From positions 1 to 64,000 of the forward strand of contig JACRAR010000037.1 of assembly GCA_016234745.1 (NCBI GenBank): 64,000 nt of DNA, written 5' to 3'. The notes beneath the pieces are model-generated. The model made no database searches. It had not been told where the DNA came from and saw nothing but the letters and a program-made list of their open reading frames with translations. This DNA comes from Betaproteobacteria bacterium (GTDB taxonomy: Bacteria > Pseudomonadota > Gammaproteobacteria > Burkholderiales > Rhodocyclaceae). The translations under genes and the position numbers were made by a program. Shown here piece after piece: positions 44,911 through 53,625 of this stretch (positions are counted from its first letter, which is position 1; every line of letters begins with the position of its first letter).

Positions 44911-45548
44911 GTCAACCGGCCGAGTGGTTTGAAAATCTCGTTATCGATGGCGGTATTGTACGTCGCTCAGACGGGAAGCTGGCTATTGGAGCCGTTCTGG
45001 TTATTGAGAAGGGCACAGGCGAAATCATCGTCGTGACTAAGGCCCGCAAGCCCGGCTATGCGTTCAGCGATCTCGATGCTTTACCCGGTGGCCTGCTGCG
45101 GAGTACCGGAAGCGATCCGATCGAACGGAGCGTTCTAGATCGAATCGCGATCGAATCGCTTGCCCGTCGCTCGGCTGCGGAGGCCGGCTTCGTGTGCGCA
45201 GTGTCGCCAAAGCCGATCTATTCTGTAGGTCCACCCACAACATCCTACGTCGTCGGTGGTGTTCAACAATACGTGCTCGTCGTTCCCTATTCCGCGACGG
45301 CTGCAAGCGACTTCACGCCGGTCGCCGCCGACCGATCCGTCACCGCTGCGCGATGGATGGATCCGTTGGCGGTGATTCCGAATCTCTCTCCTGCGAGCTG
45401 CATAATCGTATGCTCGGTTATGTGGACTCGGTTCAGTTCGGTCGATCGAACAGCGTGCAGACCTGCTCTTGAAACGGCGGTCGAATCGTGTCAGGAGTGG
45501 GCTCGTCAAGTTGGCGCGCCGCCGGTTGACGTTTCATGGCTTCGATGA
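44907..45548 (+). CDS. Degenerate Nudix-like protein
   Basis: 213 residues. The beta-strand pattern and 'DALPGGLLRSTGSDPIERSVLDRI...RSAAEAGF' look like a Nudix fold, but the G-x5-E-x7-REUxEExGU box is broken: a ~10-residue insert lies inside it and the REUxEE acidic pair is reduced to R-S-A-A-E. Metal-dependent hydrolysis may therefore be lost, and the protein may bind a nucleotide or act as a regulator. Overlaps the nitrilase gene. Its stop abuts the stop of the convergent MFS gene with no spacing. Confidence 0.55.
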   Translation: MSQPAEWFENLVIDGGIVRRSDGKLAIGAVLVIEKGTGEIIVVTKARKPGYAFSDLDALPGGLLRSTGSDPIERSVLDRIAIESLARRSAAEAGFVCAVSPKPIYSVGPPTTSYVVGGVQQYVLVVPYSATAASDFTPVAADRSVTAARWMDPLAVIPNLSPASCIIVCSVMWTRFSSVDRTACRPALETAVESCQEWARQVGAPPVDVSWLR

Positions 45549-46847
45549 TTAGGCGGGCATCTTGTCCGACCGGACGGTCTCGGGCTCAGGTAAGCCTCTT
45601 GCGACCCAAACACCAGCAAAGAGTAGCACAGCCATCGCCAGCATTGCGCTCCGGTGTGCCCATTGTCCGTAGTCAGCCAGAAGCCAGACGACTGCTCCCC
45701 AGATGAGCGGACCGAGTATTGCCGAAAATCGTTCCGCCACGGAATACAGACCAAAATACAATCCCATGCGATCGTCCTTTCCTGCTACTGCGAGATAAGC
45801 GCGGGATAGTGCCCACGCGGCGCCAAAAAGCAACCCGCATGGTGCGAAGAAGGCCAAGAACACGGCAAACGACGGTGCAAAAGCAATCCCAACTAATCCA
45901 ACGCACCAGCCCCAAAGCACAAGGACCAGGAGCCGGCGGATACCGTAGCGGAGCGCAAGCGCGCCTGCCGCCATCGCGCCGATCCCAGCCGTGATAAGCG
46001 CGACCAGCACGGTCAATGCCACTTTTTCGCTCGGCAGCGACCAAACTTCGCGAAGGTAGATGGGGATGAACAACTGCACTGATAGTATCGCATCGCCATA
46101 GAGATAAAACGCTAGCAGGAATCGGCGGATAGTTCGGTCGCGTGTGGAATCTAGTAGTTGATCCAAGGACTCGCGATAGCGTCCGCGAATTGTGATTTCG
46201 GCTACCGGAGAGGAGCCTTCGCGATCATGCAAGAAACAAAGGACGACTAATACCGTAACACCGGAGATCAGGCCTGCTGGTGCGAGGGTGAAAATTCCGC
46301 CAGGCGGCAGCAGCGGCGGAATTCCGGTCGTGACAAGCGGCAGTACGAGGAATATTCCGACGATGGATCCAAAATGTCCCAATCCTTCGCCAACTCCCGA
46401 CAGTATCGAGGTCGAACGGCCAGTGATCAGCCGCGGGAGCATCGAGTCATAGAAAATCAAGCTCGTTTGATAGAAGTAGTTTAGAAAGAAGAACAGGATG
46501 AGTACTGCAACGGCGCGGGGTAGCCCATCCTCAAGGCTAAGCACAACTACAGGAATGAGGACAGCGCAAAGCGTAATAAGTACCGTCTGCCAACGAAGCC
46601 ACGTCACGCGGTGCGTCGTTCGGTCGACAATCCATCCAACGACTGGAGCGGTCAGTAGTAGCGCGACCGTGGAAGCCGCAAAGCTGAATCCATACCAAAA
46701 CTCGCGGATGCCGTGCGTAGTCACCCACTGCGAAATGTAGAGTGACCCGTTGATGATCACGAAGGAGTTGCAGAAATCAAAGAGACTCCACGCCACGCGG
46801 ATTCTCCGTCGAGGCGCAACCCCAGATGCAGCCTTCGTCTCACTCAT
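45549..46847 (-). CDS. MFS transporter (UMF1-type)
   Basis: 432 residues with about twelve membrane helices. 'AWSLFDFCNSFVIING' at the start and 'FYDSMLPRLI' after helix 4 are typical of the UMF1/Atg22-like group of the major facilitator superfamily, and 'GWIVDRTTHR' is the conserved cytoplasmic loop. Excellent Shine-Dalgarno GAGGAGGAAAT fixes the ATG at 46847; a longer open frame upstream overlaps GGGPS and is not used. Overlaps the end of the GGGPS gene by 8 bp, so it is part of the lipid operon and may export its product (inference). Confidence 0.8.
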   Translation of the reverse strand: MSETKAASGVAPRRRIRVAWSLFDFCNSFVIINGSLYISQWVTTHGIREFWYGFSFAASTVALLLTAPVVGWIVDRTTHRVTWLRWQTVLITLCAVLIPVVVLSLEDGLPRAVAVLILFFFLNYFYQTSLIFYDSMLPRLITGRSTSILSGVGEGLGHFGSIVGIFLVLPLVTTGIPPLLPPGGIFTLAPAGLISGVTVLVVLCFLHDREGSSPVAEITIRGRYRESLDQLLDSTRDRTIRRFLLAFYLYGDAILSVQLFIPIYLREVWSLPSEKVALTVLVALITAGIGAMAAGALALRYGIRRLLVLVLWGWCVGLVGIAFAPSFAVFLAFFAPCGLLFGAAWALSRAYLAVAGKDDRMGLYFGLYSVAERFSAILGPLIWGAVVWLLADYGQWAHRSAMLAMAVLLFAGVWVARGLPEPETVRSDKMPA

Positions 46848-47598
46848 GATTTCCTCCTCGCGGCACAATGGCTCCGAATGACGCATATTTTGAACGTGAC
46901 GTCGCCCCCTCGAACACCGACCCCACGACCACGACGTCTGCACCAGCAGAAAATGCTCTTTCGGCTTCTTCCGGGCGACGAATTCCACCACCGACGACAA
47001 GGGAAACGCCCACTGCCGCTCTAACGGCGGCAATCACTTCGGCGGGAACACACTCGATCGCACCACTCCCAGCGTCAAGATAAACACACCTAGCGCCGGT
47101 CAACTCACCGCATAACGCCAACGTGGCCGCAATTTCCGGCTTGTCGCGCGGTAGTGGGACGCCCTGCAACCCATGGCTTGACGAGGTAATACGGCCGCCA
47201 TCAACGGCTAGATAGGCCATTGGAACGACAGGAGTGCCTAGCCCCTTGAGAGCGGGTGTGGCACGGTAGGCCTGCCCCAACAATTCACCAGCGGCTGAAA
47301 GCGTACCAATGAGAGGTAACAGTACTCCGGAAAGCCCCGGCACAAGCGTTGTCTCTGCCGCTGATAGTCCGAGGATCGCGAATATCGGCAGGCTGCACTG
47401 GCATCCGGCGTCGACCGCGGCGCGTGTAATGTCTCTACCGTCCGCACGATGAAGGAACGTGCCGCCAATCCACGCTCCTGTGAAGCCGTTACTGGACGCA
47501 AGTCGAATTGCATCCGTCGCGTTTGGTCCGGTGGTGCGATCAGGGTCGATAAGTAGCACTAGGCCACCCTCGCCAAATGGTGACGAGCGTCCGATCAT
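46840..47598 (-). CDS. Geranylgeranylglyceryl phosphate synthase (archaeal-type)
   Basis: 252 residues, a TIM barrel. 'LLIDPDRT' (14-21), 'GAWIGGT' (41-47), 'PLPRDKPEIAA' (148-158), 'YLDAGSGA' (173-180), 'VGGGIRRPEEA' (202-212) and 'GADVVVVGS' are the GGGPS signature motifs. It joins sn-glycerol-1-phosphate to geranylgeranyl diphosphate by an ether bond, the first committed step of archaeal lipids. The G-E-x-x-G-x-R-x-x-Y-L segment points to the archaeal/FCB group and not to Gram-positive PcrB. ATG overlaps the UbiA stop (ATGA). No G1P dehydrogenase is in the window, so substrate supply is open. Confidence 0.88.
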   Translation of the reverse strand: MIGRSSPFGEGGLVLLIDPDRTTGPNATDAIRLASSNGFTGAWIGGTFLHRADGRDITRAAVDAGCQCSLPIFAILGLSAAETTLVPGLSGVLLPLIGTLSAAGELLGQAYRATPALKGLGTPVVPMAYLAVDGGRITSSSHGLQGVPLPRDKPEIAATLALCGELTGARCVYLDAGSGAIECVPAEVIAAVRAAVGVSLVVGGGIRRPEEAERAFSAGADVVVVGSVFEGATSRSKYASFGAIVPRGGNHE

Positions 47599-48464
47599 AG
47601 GATACTGCCGGCTATGAACACACCAAATACGGCGATGGCTGCATAGCGGTGCAATCGTTGTATTCGGCGGGCCGGCATGATGTCGGGCCAGGCGAATAAC
47701 CAAGCGCTCGCAACAAAACCTGCGATACCGAGACCCGACGATATCATGCCGAAGGTGAAACCAGGCGGCCGGCCGAGAATGAGCGCGACACATCCAGCGG
47801 CAGCAATGGCGCTCGCACTTCGCGCGGCAATGGTTTTGCCTCGGAGTATTGGAATCGTGCGAAGTCCGGCAAGCCTATCGCCAGGCTCGTCTTCAATATC
47901 CTTCCAAATCTCGCGTGCCAGCATGAGCAAAAAGAGCACAAGTAGAAGCGATAGAATTTTCGGTGAATAACCTTGAAGCAGACCGGGCGAGGCAGATGTT
48001 GCCACGCAGAATGCAGTGAGAAGGTTTGCCAAGAGACCGGAGCGTCGCTTGAGCCCGAATGAATACCCGATCGCACAACAGGACCATGCTATTTCGAGTA
48101 CAAGAAATCGATCGAGAGGTACGAAGGCACCGGTAAGGAGCGCAACACCTGCGGCGATCATAACCGATGCGATGATCCAGAGGGGTGTTTGGTCCACCCT
48201 CTGAAGGTAGCGATCCGGTCGGTTCACCCGATCACGTATGCGATCGACTAGGTCGTTTATCGCGTACGCGGTTGCGGCCAGCGCGGTCCAACTGATGAAC
48301 AACAATACCAAGTCAAATCCAGCCCAGTGACGTCCTAACTGCGTCTCATCGACTGAGAACACGGCGAGTGCGCCGAGCAGCGTACTGTTCCCCATACGAA
48401 AGAGCTGCGCTAGTATTTCTGCGTGGTGGATCTTTGTAGGCAGTTGAAGAGTATTGAAGCCCAT
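47595..48464 (-). CDS. UbiA-type prenyltransferase (digeranylgeranylglyceryl phosphate synthase-like)
   Basis: 289 residues with about nine membrane helices. The first Mg-binding motif N70-D71-x2-D74-x3-D78 ('AYAINDLVDRIRDRVNRPDR') and the second ('EIWKDIEDEPGDRLAG') match UbiA enzymes, and the 'RPDR' and 'KDIEDxxGD' forms are those of archaeal DGGGP synthase, which adds the second prenyl chain. Immediately upstream of and coupled to GGGPS. The ATG at 48464 gives the family start; a TTG at 48482 would overlap the ParA-like gene. Confidence 0.83.
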   Translation of the reverse strand: MGFNTLQLPTKIHHAEILAQLFRMGNSTLLGALAVFSVDETQLGRHWAGFDLVLLFISWTALAATAYAINDLVDRIRDRVNRPDRYLQRVDQTPLWIIASVMIAAGVALLTGAFVPLDRFLVLEIAWSCCAIGYSFGLKRRSGLLANLLTAFCVATSASPGLLQGYSPKILSLLLVLFLLMLAREIWKDIEDEPGDRLAGLRTIPILRGKTIAARSASAIAAAGCVALILGRPPGFTFGMISSGLGIAGFVASAWLFAWPDIMPARRIQRLHRYAAIAVFGVFIAGSIL

Positions 48465-48471
48465 ACCGCTA

Positions 48472-50118
48472 TTAGCGCTCAAGCTGACTAACCGCTTGGT
48501 CGCAGTCTTCGAGTCGTTTCTTTAGATCGGAGCTAATCCCGTGCGGTGCCAGTTGTTGAAAGAGCCTTCGTGTTTTCTCAAGATTATCTTTGAGGGCGGG
48601 TGTCTTTACCATTCCGTCATTCTCGACCACGTGGATTTGTAGTTCGAGCCGGCCGAGTTCACAGAAAGCCTTTGTGAACAGCATCTCGTGAGAATAGCGG
48701 TCCCAATCCCGGTCAGTAAACATATCAGCGTGGTTACGTTTTTCGAACCGTGTCGCGAAGTCGATCGCGTCACGGAACGCGTCAATGGCTTTACTCCGTG
48801 CCTTATCTGCGGCGAGAACTCGGGCGTAGAACACAAGCGCCTCCAACTCGATCTTCCAATGGCCGATTGATGCATCTGCCTTATCCCAGGGCTCGTCGGG
48901 TTCAAGTCCCCGCCTCTTCCGAATGAGCTTTCGCGCCTCCTCAAAATACTTGACGCCGTCAGGCAATTGAGCGTACGTCAATCGCTGACCCTCCAGCTTT
49001 TGACAATGGATGCTCCCGTAAACATAGAAGGCGTTCGCCGACATGACCTGTGCTTCCTTTATAAGTCCAGATACCCGTTCATTGTCCAGGCCGGCTGCCG
49101 ATCCTTCGTAGATCGCTTCGTCAATGAGATTATCTATTGCCGCGAACTTATGTCGCGCCAACATCTCTGCAATTCGGACGTACGGTCGAAAAATCGCCGC
49201 ATCGGGGTCGCTGGGAACAACGAGCCGCTCAGCTACGGCAAGTGTTGCGACATACGGCAATCGGACGGGTTCGCCAAGAATCCGCAGTGTCCGTTGTTCG
49301 CCGCCGATGGCGTCCGCTCTCGTTCGGATGTCCTTCAGCAACTTCTCTGCGTGCAGGAAACGATCGCCCACAAGGTCGAGCTCAGCTGAAGGAATTAGAG
49401 AGAGAACTGGAATAACATTCAAATCGATTTCGCGGTACGGAAGGACTTCTTCAACTCCCTGAAGCGCGGCGTTCAAACCGTCAAGATTCTGCTCGTTTAA
49501 ACCGGCAATCACCACGGCGACGTCTGGGAGCATTCCCACGCAGAACCGTAGGTAATCTGATAGCCCTGTTCGACTGTCGATCAACGTGAAGTCGTACTCC
49601 TTGCGCCACCAACGATCACGCATCGACAAGATGAGCTCCATGCCCCCGTGTTTTGTGAGAAACTTGTACCATCCGACATGCGCGAGTATCTCGACCGCTT
49701 GATGCGTGGCGGGGCCAGCGGGTAGTACGTCGACAAATCCGTCGGGCGTTCGATGTTCATACACCCTGCGTTTCCATTTCTGCCAGGTGATGGGGTCGCC
49801 CTTGGCGGGGACGAACGGGTCCTGGAACGGCCGCTCCTTTTTCTTGAGCGAAGAGCAGATTTGCCGCTCGACTAGGTCGAGCATTCCTCCGACGCCGAGT
49901 TCTCGCTTCTTCGGGGAGACGTACTTGATCGACGACTCGACTGCCTCATGAAACAGCGGATAGTCTTGCACTCCGGGGGCGAGCAGGTCAAGGTCTACAA
50001 CAAGCACCCTGAAGCCGTTCTCTGCGAGCGTCATGGCGACGTTTACCACGGACATCGTCCGTCCTACGCCACCCTTATACGAATAGAAACTGACTATTGT
50101 GCCGGGGACGTCAGCCAT
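48472..50118 (-). CDS. ParA/MinD-like ATPase with C-terminal helical (TPR-like) region
   Basis: 548 residues. Deviant Walker A 'FYSYKGGVGRTMSVVNVA', 'VLVVDLDLLAPG' switch I and 'YDFTLIDSRTGLSDYLRF' switch II, then 'DVAVVIAGLNEQNLDG'. The R in K-G-G-V-G-R-T instead of K/T is a known variant of signalling-type ParA ATPases. The last ~230 residues are helical repeats ('YFEEARKLIRKRRG', 'AFRDAIDFATRFEK') resembling TPR. It abuts the winged-helix gene (start/stop share bases) and the UbiA gene, so it belongs to the lipid operon. Likely an ATP-dependent switch or positioning protein, not a partition ATPase, as no parS was seen. Confidence 0.7.
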   Translation of the reverse strand: MADVPGTIVSFYSYKGGVGRTMSVVNVAMTLAENGFRVLVVDLDLLAPGVQDYPLFHEAVESSIKYVSPKKRELGVGGMLDLVERQICSSLKKKERPFQDPFVPAKGDPITWQKWKRRVYEHRTPDGFVDVLPAGPATHQAVEILAHVGWYKFLTKHGGMELILSMRDRWWRKEYDFTLIDSRTGLSDYLRFCVGMLPDVAVVIAGLNEQNLDGLNAALQGVEEVLPYREIDLNVIPVLSLIPSAELDLVGDRFLHAEKLLKDIRTRADAIGGEQRTLRILGEPVRLPYVATLAVAERLVVPSDPDAAIFRPYVRIAEMLARHKFAAIDNLIDEAIYEGSAAGLDNERVSGLIKEAQVMSANAFYVYGSIHCQKLEGQRLTYAQLPDGVKYFEEARKLIRKRRGLEPDEPWDKADASIGHWKIELEALVFYARVLAADKARSKAIDAFRDAIDFATRFEKRNHADMFTDRDWDRYSHEMLFTKAFCELGRLELQIHVVENDGMVKTPALKDNLEKTRRLFQQLAPHGISSDLKKRLEDCDQAVSQLER

Positions 50119-50945
50119 TAGTGGGGGGCCGTAGCATTGCCGGTGCCGTCAGCATTCATTTTTTTCATAGTGTCCTTGTACAACGTGCCGAGTGCGTTGA
50201 CATGGTTTGCGATCGAGATTTTGTTGTCGCTGGCCAAAATTACATCGGCAATCGAATACGTAACGTCTTTGTTCTCTCGAATCTCGTTAATCCACGTGCG
50301 CCGAATTTCATCTTGCATCGCTGCTCGAAGGTCGTCGTCCCGAGCTGCCTCGTCGACAAGGAACAAGGCGAATTCATATCGCCTCATGCGGCGCGCTAAG
50401 ATCGCCTCGCCGAGATGCGACACGCGGTAAGCCACTGCCTTCGGGCCAAGTTTAAGGCGCTCGAGCATTCCTAGTTTGGCGAGTTTCGAGGCATGATATT
50501 TGACCTTGCTTTCCGATACGCCTGTAGAACGCACGACTCCGCGAACAAGCTCCGTCGCGCGCGATCCGGAATGCGCGAATGCTGTTTTGAGAATCATCAT
50601 CCTGACCAAATCGACGGGCTCCGACGCATCCCTGTCGACCGATAGCTTCGCCTCAGCGGCATCAACGGCATCACGATCGACTATCTTAGTGACATAGTTC
50701 GTGTATGCGCTGATGAAACCGGTGAGATACGCCAACTTTCCCACCGGTGTCGGTCCTGTGTCCTCCTCAGTCTTCCTAATTATCGCTGAAAGGTCGGGGT
50801 ACTCCCCAAGTTGAAGCGCCACTGCGGCTGGGCCGAGAGTCTGAACATTGCGAATTATCTTGCGTACCAGCGCCTCGAGCGCAGCGACAAGCGCCACGTC
50901 GTCTCTGTTCGAGTAGGCATCATATATAGCATTCATTGGCATCAT
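50118..50945 (-). CDS. Winged-helix transcriptional regulator-like protein
   Basis: 275 residues. A central winged helix-turn-helix 'GVVRSTGVSESKVKYHASKLAKLGMLERLKLGPKAVAYRV' (about residues 135-178) is flanked by helical regions of unknown function. First gene of the minus-strand operon, divergent from the PLP-decarboxylase homologue at 51154. Together with the ParA-like ATPase it resembles a two-component switch (inference). An inverted repeat AATATT-TTC-AATATT lies at 50961-50975 in front of it. Confidence 0.6.
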   Translation of the reverse strand: MMPMNAIYDAYSNRDDVALVAALEALVRKIIRNVQTLGPAAVALQLGEYPDLSAIIRKTEEDTGPTPVGKLAYLTGFISAYTNYVTKIVDRDAVDAAEAKLSVDRDASEPVDLVRMMILKTAFAHSGSRATELVRGVVRSTGVSESKVKYHASKLAKLGMLERLKLGPKAVAYRVSHLGEAILARRMRRYEFALFLVDEAARDDDLRAAMQDEIRRTWINEIRENKDVTYSIADVILASDNKISIANHVNALGTLYKDTMKKMNADGTGNATAPH

Positions 50946-50960
50946 GACTTAAGTTTAGCA

Positions 50961-50975
50961 AATATTTTCAATATT
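50961..50975 (-). promoter_or_regulatory. AT-rich palindrome upstream of the winged-helix gene
   Basis: AATATT-TTC-AATATT, 16 bases before the ATG of the gene starting at 50945, within the 208-bp divergent region. Possible operator or -10 region; weak evidence. Confidence 0.35.
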
Positions 50976-51153
50976 GGGCAACAATGGGTCAAGATGATAA
51001 CATTCTTATATTACTCATGTATTACTCTGAGGGTAGCCTGGAGGTACGCGAGTCCCTAGCTACCCGTGTGAGTTCGGCGGCGAGAAGGCTGAATAAAGAC
51101 CCGTACGACCATGGTTGGCTCTCTAAGAGACTGACAACCGTTGAAGGCGATTA

Positions 51154-52323
51154 ATGGAAACCGAGGCGATGGACACCACTTCCGTAGCAACAACCGCGCG
51201 TGAGCACGATGTACGTCTTGCTGCACTGGCCTCTGAGTGCGGTACACCGCTCTATGTCTACAATCTGACGTTGATCCGCGCCCGCGTGTTGGAATTAAAG
51301 CGAATGCTGGACCCAGTGGGAGGCCAGCTTTTCTTCGCAGTTGTAGCAAACGATCGACCGGAGATCCTTCGAGTGTTAGCTGAAATGGGCGTCGGCGCGT
51401 GCGTGAATTCGATGCCACATCTAATGCTTGCGCATGGCGTGGGAATTGTGTCCGCCGATACGCAATTTACTGCGACAGGCATTACGCTACAAGATATGCG
51501 ACGGCTTCAGGAACTGAAGGTCCGCGCAAACCTGGATTCCCTCTCTCAGCTAGAGGCATGGCTGGACCTTGGCGCCACAGAAGCGGGGATTCGCCTCAAC
51601 GCTGCATCGCTAGGCGGTTCAAGATCAGCAGATCGACTTGGGATTCCCGCGAGCGAGTTGCCAACTGCCGTGTCGATCGCCGCCCGAGTTAATGCCCGCC
51701 TTACGGGCGTGCACGTATATCTGGGAACCAGTTTTCAAAGTCCGGAGGAAATGCTGCCTACCTTGCGCCGCGCTGTTGAAGTCGCGGCTGGGCTGCCATC
51801 GCTTTCGTACGTCAATATCGGCGGTGGGATTGGAGTTGACTACGAGCATCGCGGACGGCGTTTCAATTTGAGCGCGTTCGGAGACGGCCTAGCCGATTGC
51901 GCGCGGTTTCTATCCGATCGAGTTGGACGCCCAGTCGATTTGGTGTTCGAGCCTGGCCGTGCACTCGTCGCTGAATGCGCCACATTCGTCACCACGGTAA
52001 CCGACGTGAAGGAACTTCGAGGTGAGCGTTTTGTCGGTGTCGACGGGAGCATCGCTGTCTTTCCACGCCCCCTGGTTCATCCTGAGTCGCCGCATAGTAT
52101 TCGCTGGATCGGACCAACGGCTTCGGACAGGTCTGGTCCCTTGCTACGGACGTCAATCGTTGGACGGTCCAGTTTCTCAGGCGACATTCTCGGAGTCGCC
52201 CAACTCCCCGGTGATTTGCGCGTCGGCGATCTGCTTGCATTTGATGACGCAGGTGCCTACCTACAATCCGTTGCCTCCCGCTTCCTTGGTCAACCGGAGC
52301 CCTCGACAGTTTTTTTGCGATAG
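51154..52323 (+). CDS. PLP-dependent decarboxylase homologue (fold III) lacking the PLP lysine
   Basis: 389 residues of the DapDC/ODC/carboxynorspermidine-decarboxylase fold: N-terminal barrel ('TPLYVYNLTLIRARVLELK'), 'VYLGTSFQSPEEML', 'YVNIGGGIGVDY' and 'VFEPGRALVAECATFVTTVTDVKE', and C-terminal 'DDAGAYLQSVASRFLGQ'. In the usual 'YAVKAN' site the sequence reads F-A-V-V64-A-N, so the lysine that holds PLP is valine (codon GTA), and the CxxxD Cys near 'SSFSGDILG' is also missing. It is therefore probably not a normal decarboxylase; it may bind a ligand or PLP non-covalently. It sits at the edge of the lipid cluster. Confidence 0.75.
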   Translation: METEAMDTTSVATTAREHDVRLAALASECGTPLYVYNLTLIRARVLELKRMLDPVGGQLFFAVVANDRPEILRVLAEMGVGACVNSMPHLMLAHGVGIVSADTQFTATGITLQDMRRLQELKVRANLDSLSQLEAWLDLGATEAGIRLNAASLGGSRSADRLGIPASELPTAVSIAARVNARLTGVHVYLGTSFQSPEEMLPTLRRAVEVAAGLPSLSYVNIGGGIGVDYEHRGRRFNLSAFGDGLADCARFLSDRVGRPVDLVFEPGRALVAECATFVTTVTDVKELRGERFVGVDGSIAVFPRPLVHPESPHSIRWIGPTASDRSGPLLRTSIVGRSSFSGDILGVAQLPGDLRVGDLLAFDDAGAYLQSVASRFLGQPEPSTVFLR

Positions 52324-52846
52324 TCCGAGTATGCGCATGTACTTTGACGCCAGCGCTGAGGGTAGGCTGAAATCTATCACTCAAATCGGATCAGAGATTA
52401 TTACATCGGCAAGACCATCATAGTGGAGATAGCCACGCTACTGGCGACACATGTCGAGCGAAGGGCGTGATCCGGGAGCGATTATCATCACTGATAGGCC
52501 ATAGTTATGGCCATGCACTGCAAATCTCCAGTGAATCTTGGTCCTTAACACCTGATCAGACAACCATCAAATGGCCAAGTCAGATTGAGCGAAAGATCGC
52601 AATCATGAGCAATCATTCACTTACCAGCACTTGGGATGTAATCACGGTACCTGCCGGCGAGCGGGTCACTTGGCTAGGAGCCTGCGCGGCAGAGCGAAAT
52701 TGACACGGCGGGAGGCGAGTCAAGAGGGCTGAGGTCGTCAGCGCGCTGGTCATTGATGATTGCGCAAAGTAGGCGTAATCGGATGAACTGCTGTAGCGGA
52801 TCAATTTGCCCGCTGCACATGGGTTCTGTGGGTGTTCTGGCGTGCG
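52324..52846. other. Intergenic region between the lipid cluster and the IS1182 remnant
   Basis: No gene I can support. Lower GC, with a short open frame (52467-52703) that has no recognisable domain and no ribosome site. One end of the IS1182-type element probably lies in the last part. Confidence 0.35.
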
Positions 52847-53602
52847 TTATGCAGGTACCAGACTCGCCATTCGACGCAGATTTAGTGCCGCACAGACGAG
52901 TTTCCACTCAGCCTGGACTTTGTGCAGACCGCGCAGACTGAATTGCCGGAAGCCAAGTACGCTCTTGATCCAGCCATTGGGTGGCTCGCTGAGCCACTTC
53001 CGTCGCCGGTAGGCATTCTGGGTTTCTTCTGCGCGGAATTTCTCGGCCATCGCCGCCGTCAGCGGCCGTCTGCCGACATCGATCAGGACCTCCCGCTTGC
53101 CTTCGCGTCCGATGGCAATCACCAGATCCGCTGGGTGATCCTGAAGGGCCGCGAACACCACCTCGGAACGGTAGCCAGCATCCGCCAGCACCTGCTGCGG
53201 GTGGCTTCCTGCGGTAATCCTGACGGCCTCCAACATTCCGGGCAATTGACGACTGTCCGCACCACTGTTGGTCAATTCCGCGGCGACGATGATGTGGGCA
53301 GTGTCATCCACCGCCGCCTGCGCGTTGTAACAGTAATCAAAGCCACCCCCGGCACGCCTCATGATTCGGCTGTCCGGGTCCGTGAAGTTCTCTTGCGCCT
53401 TGGGGTTAGGCTCACCGAAATCGCGTTGGTACCGGGGGCCTTTCTTCGGCTTGCCGTCCCCATCACGCGGCTTGCGGTCATCATCAGCGGATCGCCCGCG
53501 CGCCGTATCCGCTTCGCGTTGGCGCGCCTCCAGACGTTCGCGTGCAGCCCGGATGACCGCCAAGCGATCCTGACGGCGCTCGATTTCCGCTGGCAGATCC
53601 AA
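52847..53602 (-). pseudogene. IS1182-family transposase, C-terminal half, interrupted by IS1595
   Basis: About 250 residues of the IS1182 group: 'DLPAEIERRQDRLAVIRAARERL', 'NFTDPDSRIMRRAGGGFDYCYNAQAAVDD' (second-D region), 'VLADAGYRS' and 'RKWLSEPPNGWIKSVLGFRQFSLRG' (E of DDE). The N-terminal ~200 residues are missing. Reading across the IS1595 insertion and its 8-bp duplication gives an open reading frame that continues for a few dozen codons beyond 54711, so the IS1595 element inserted within this gene. Confidence 0.8.
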
Positions 53603-53625
53603 CTCCGGCTCACTACCCTCAATAA

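Noticed and set aside
52467-52703. 78-codon frame after the decarboxylase homologue
   Set aside because: No start signal, no similarity and low-complexity ends.
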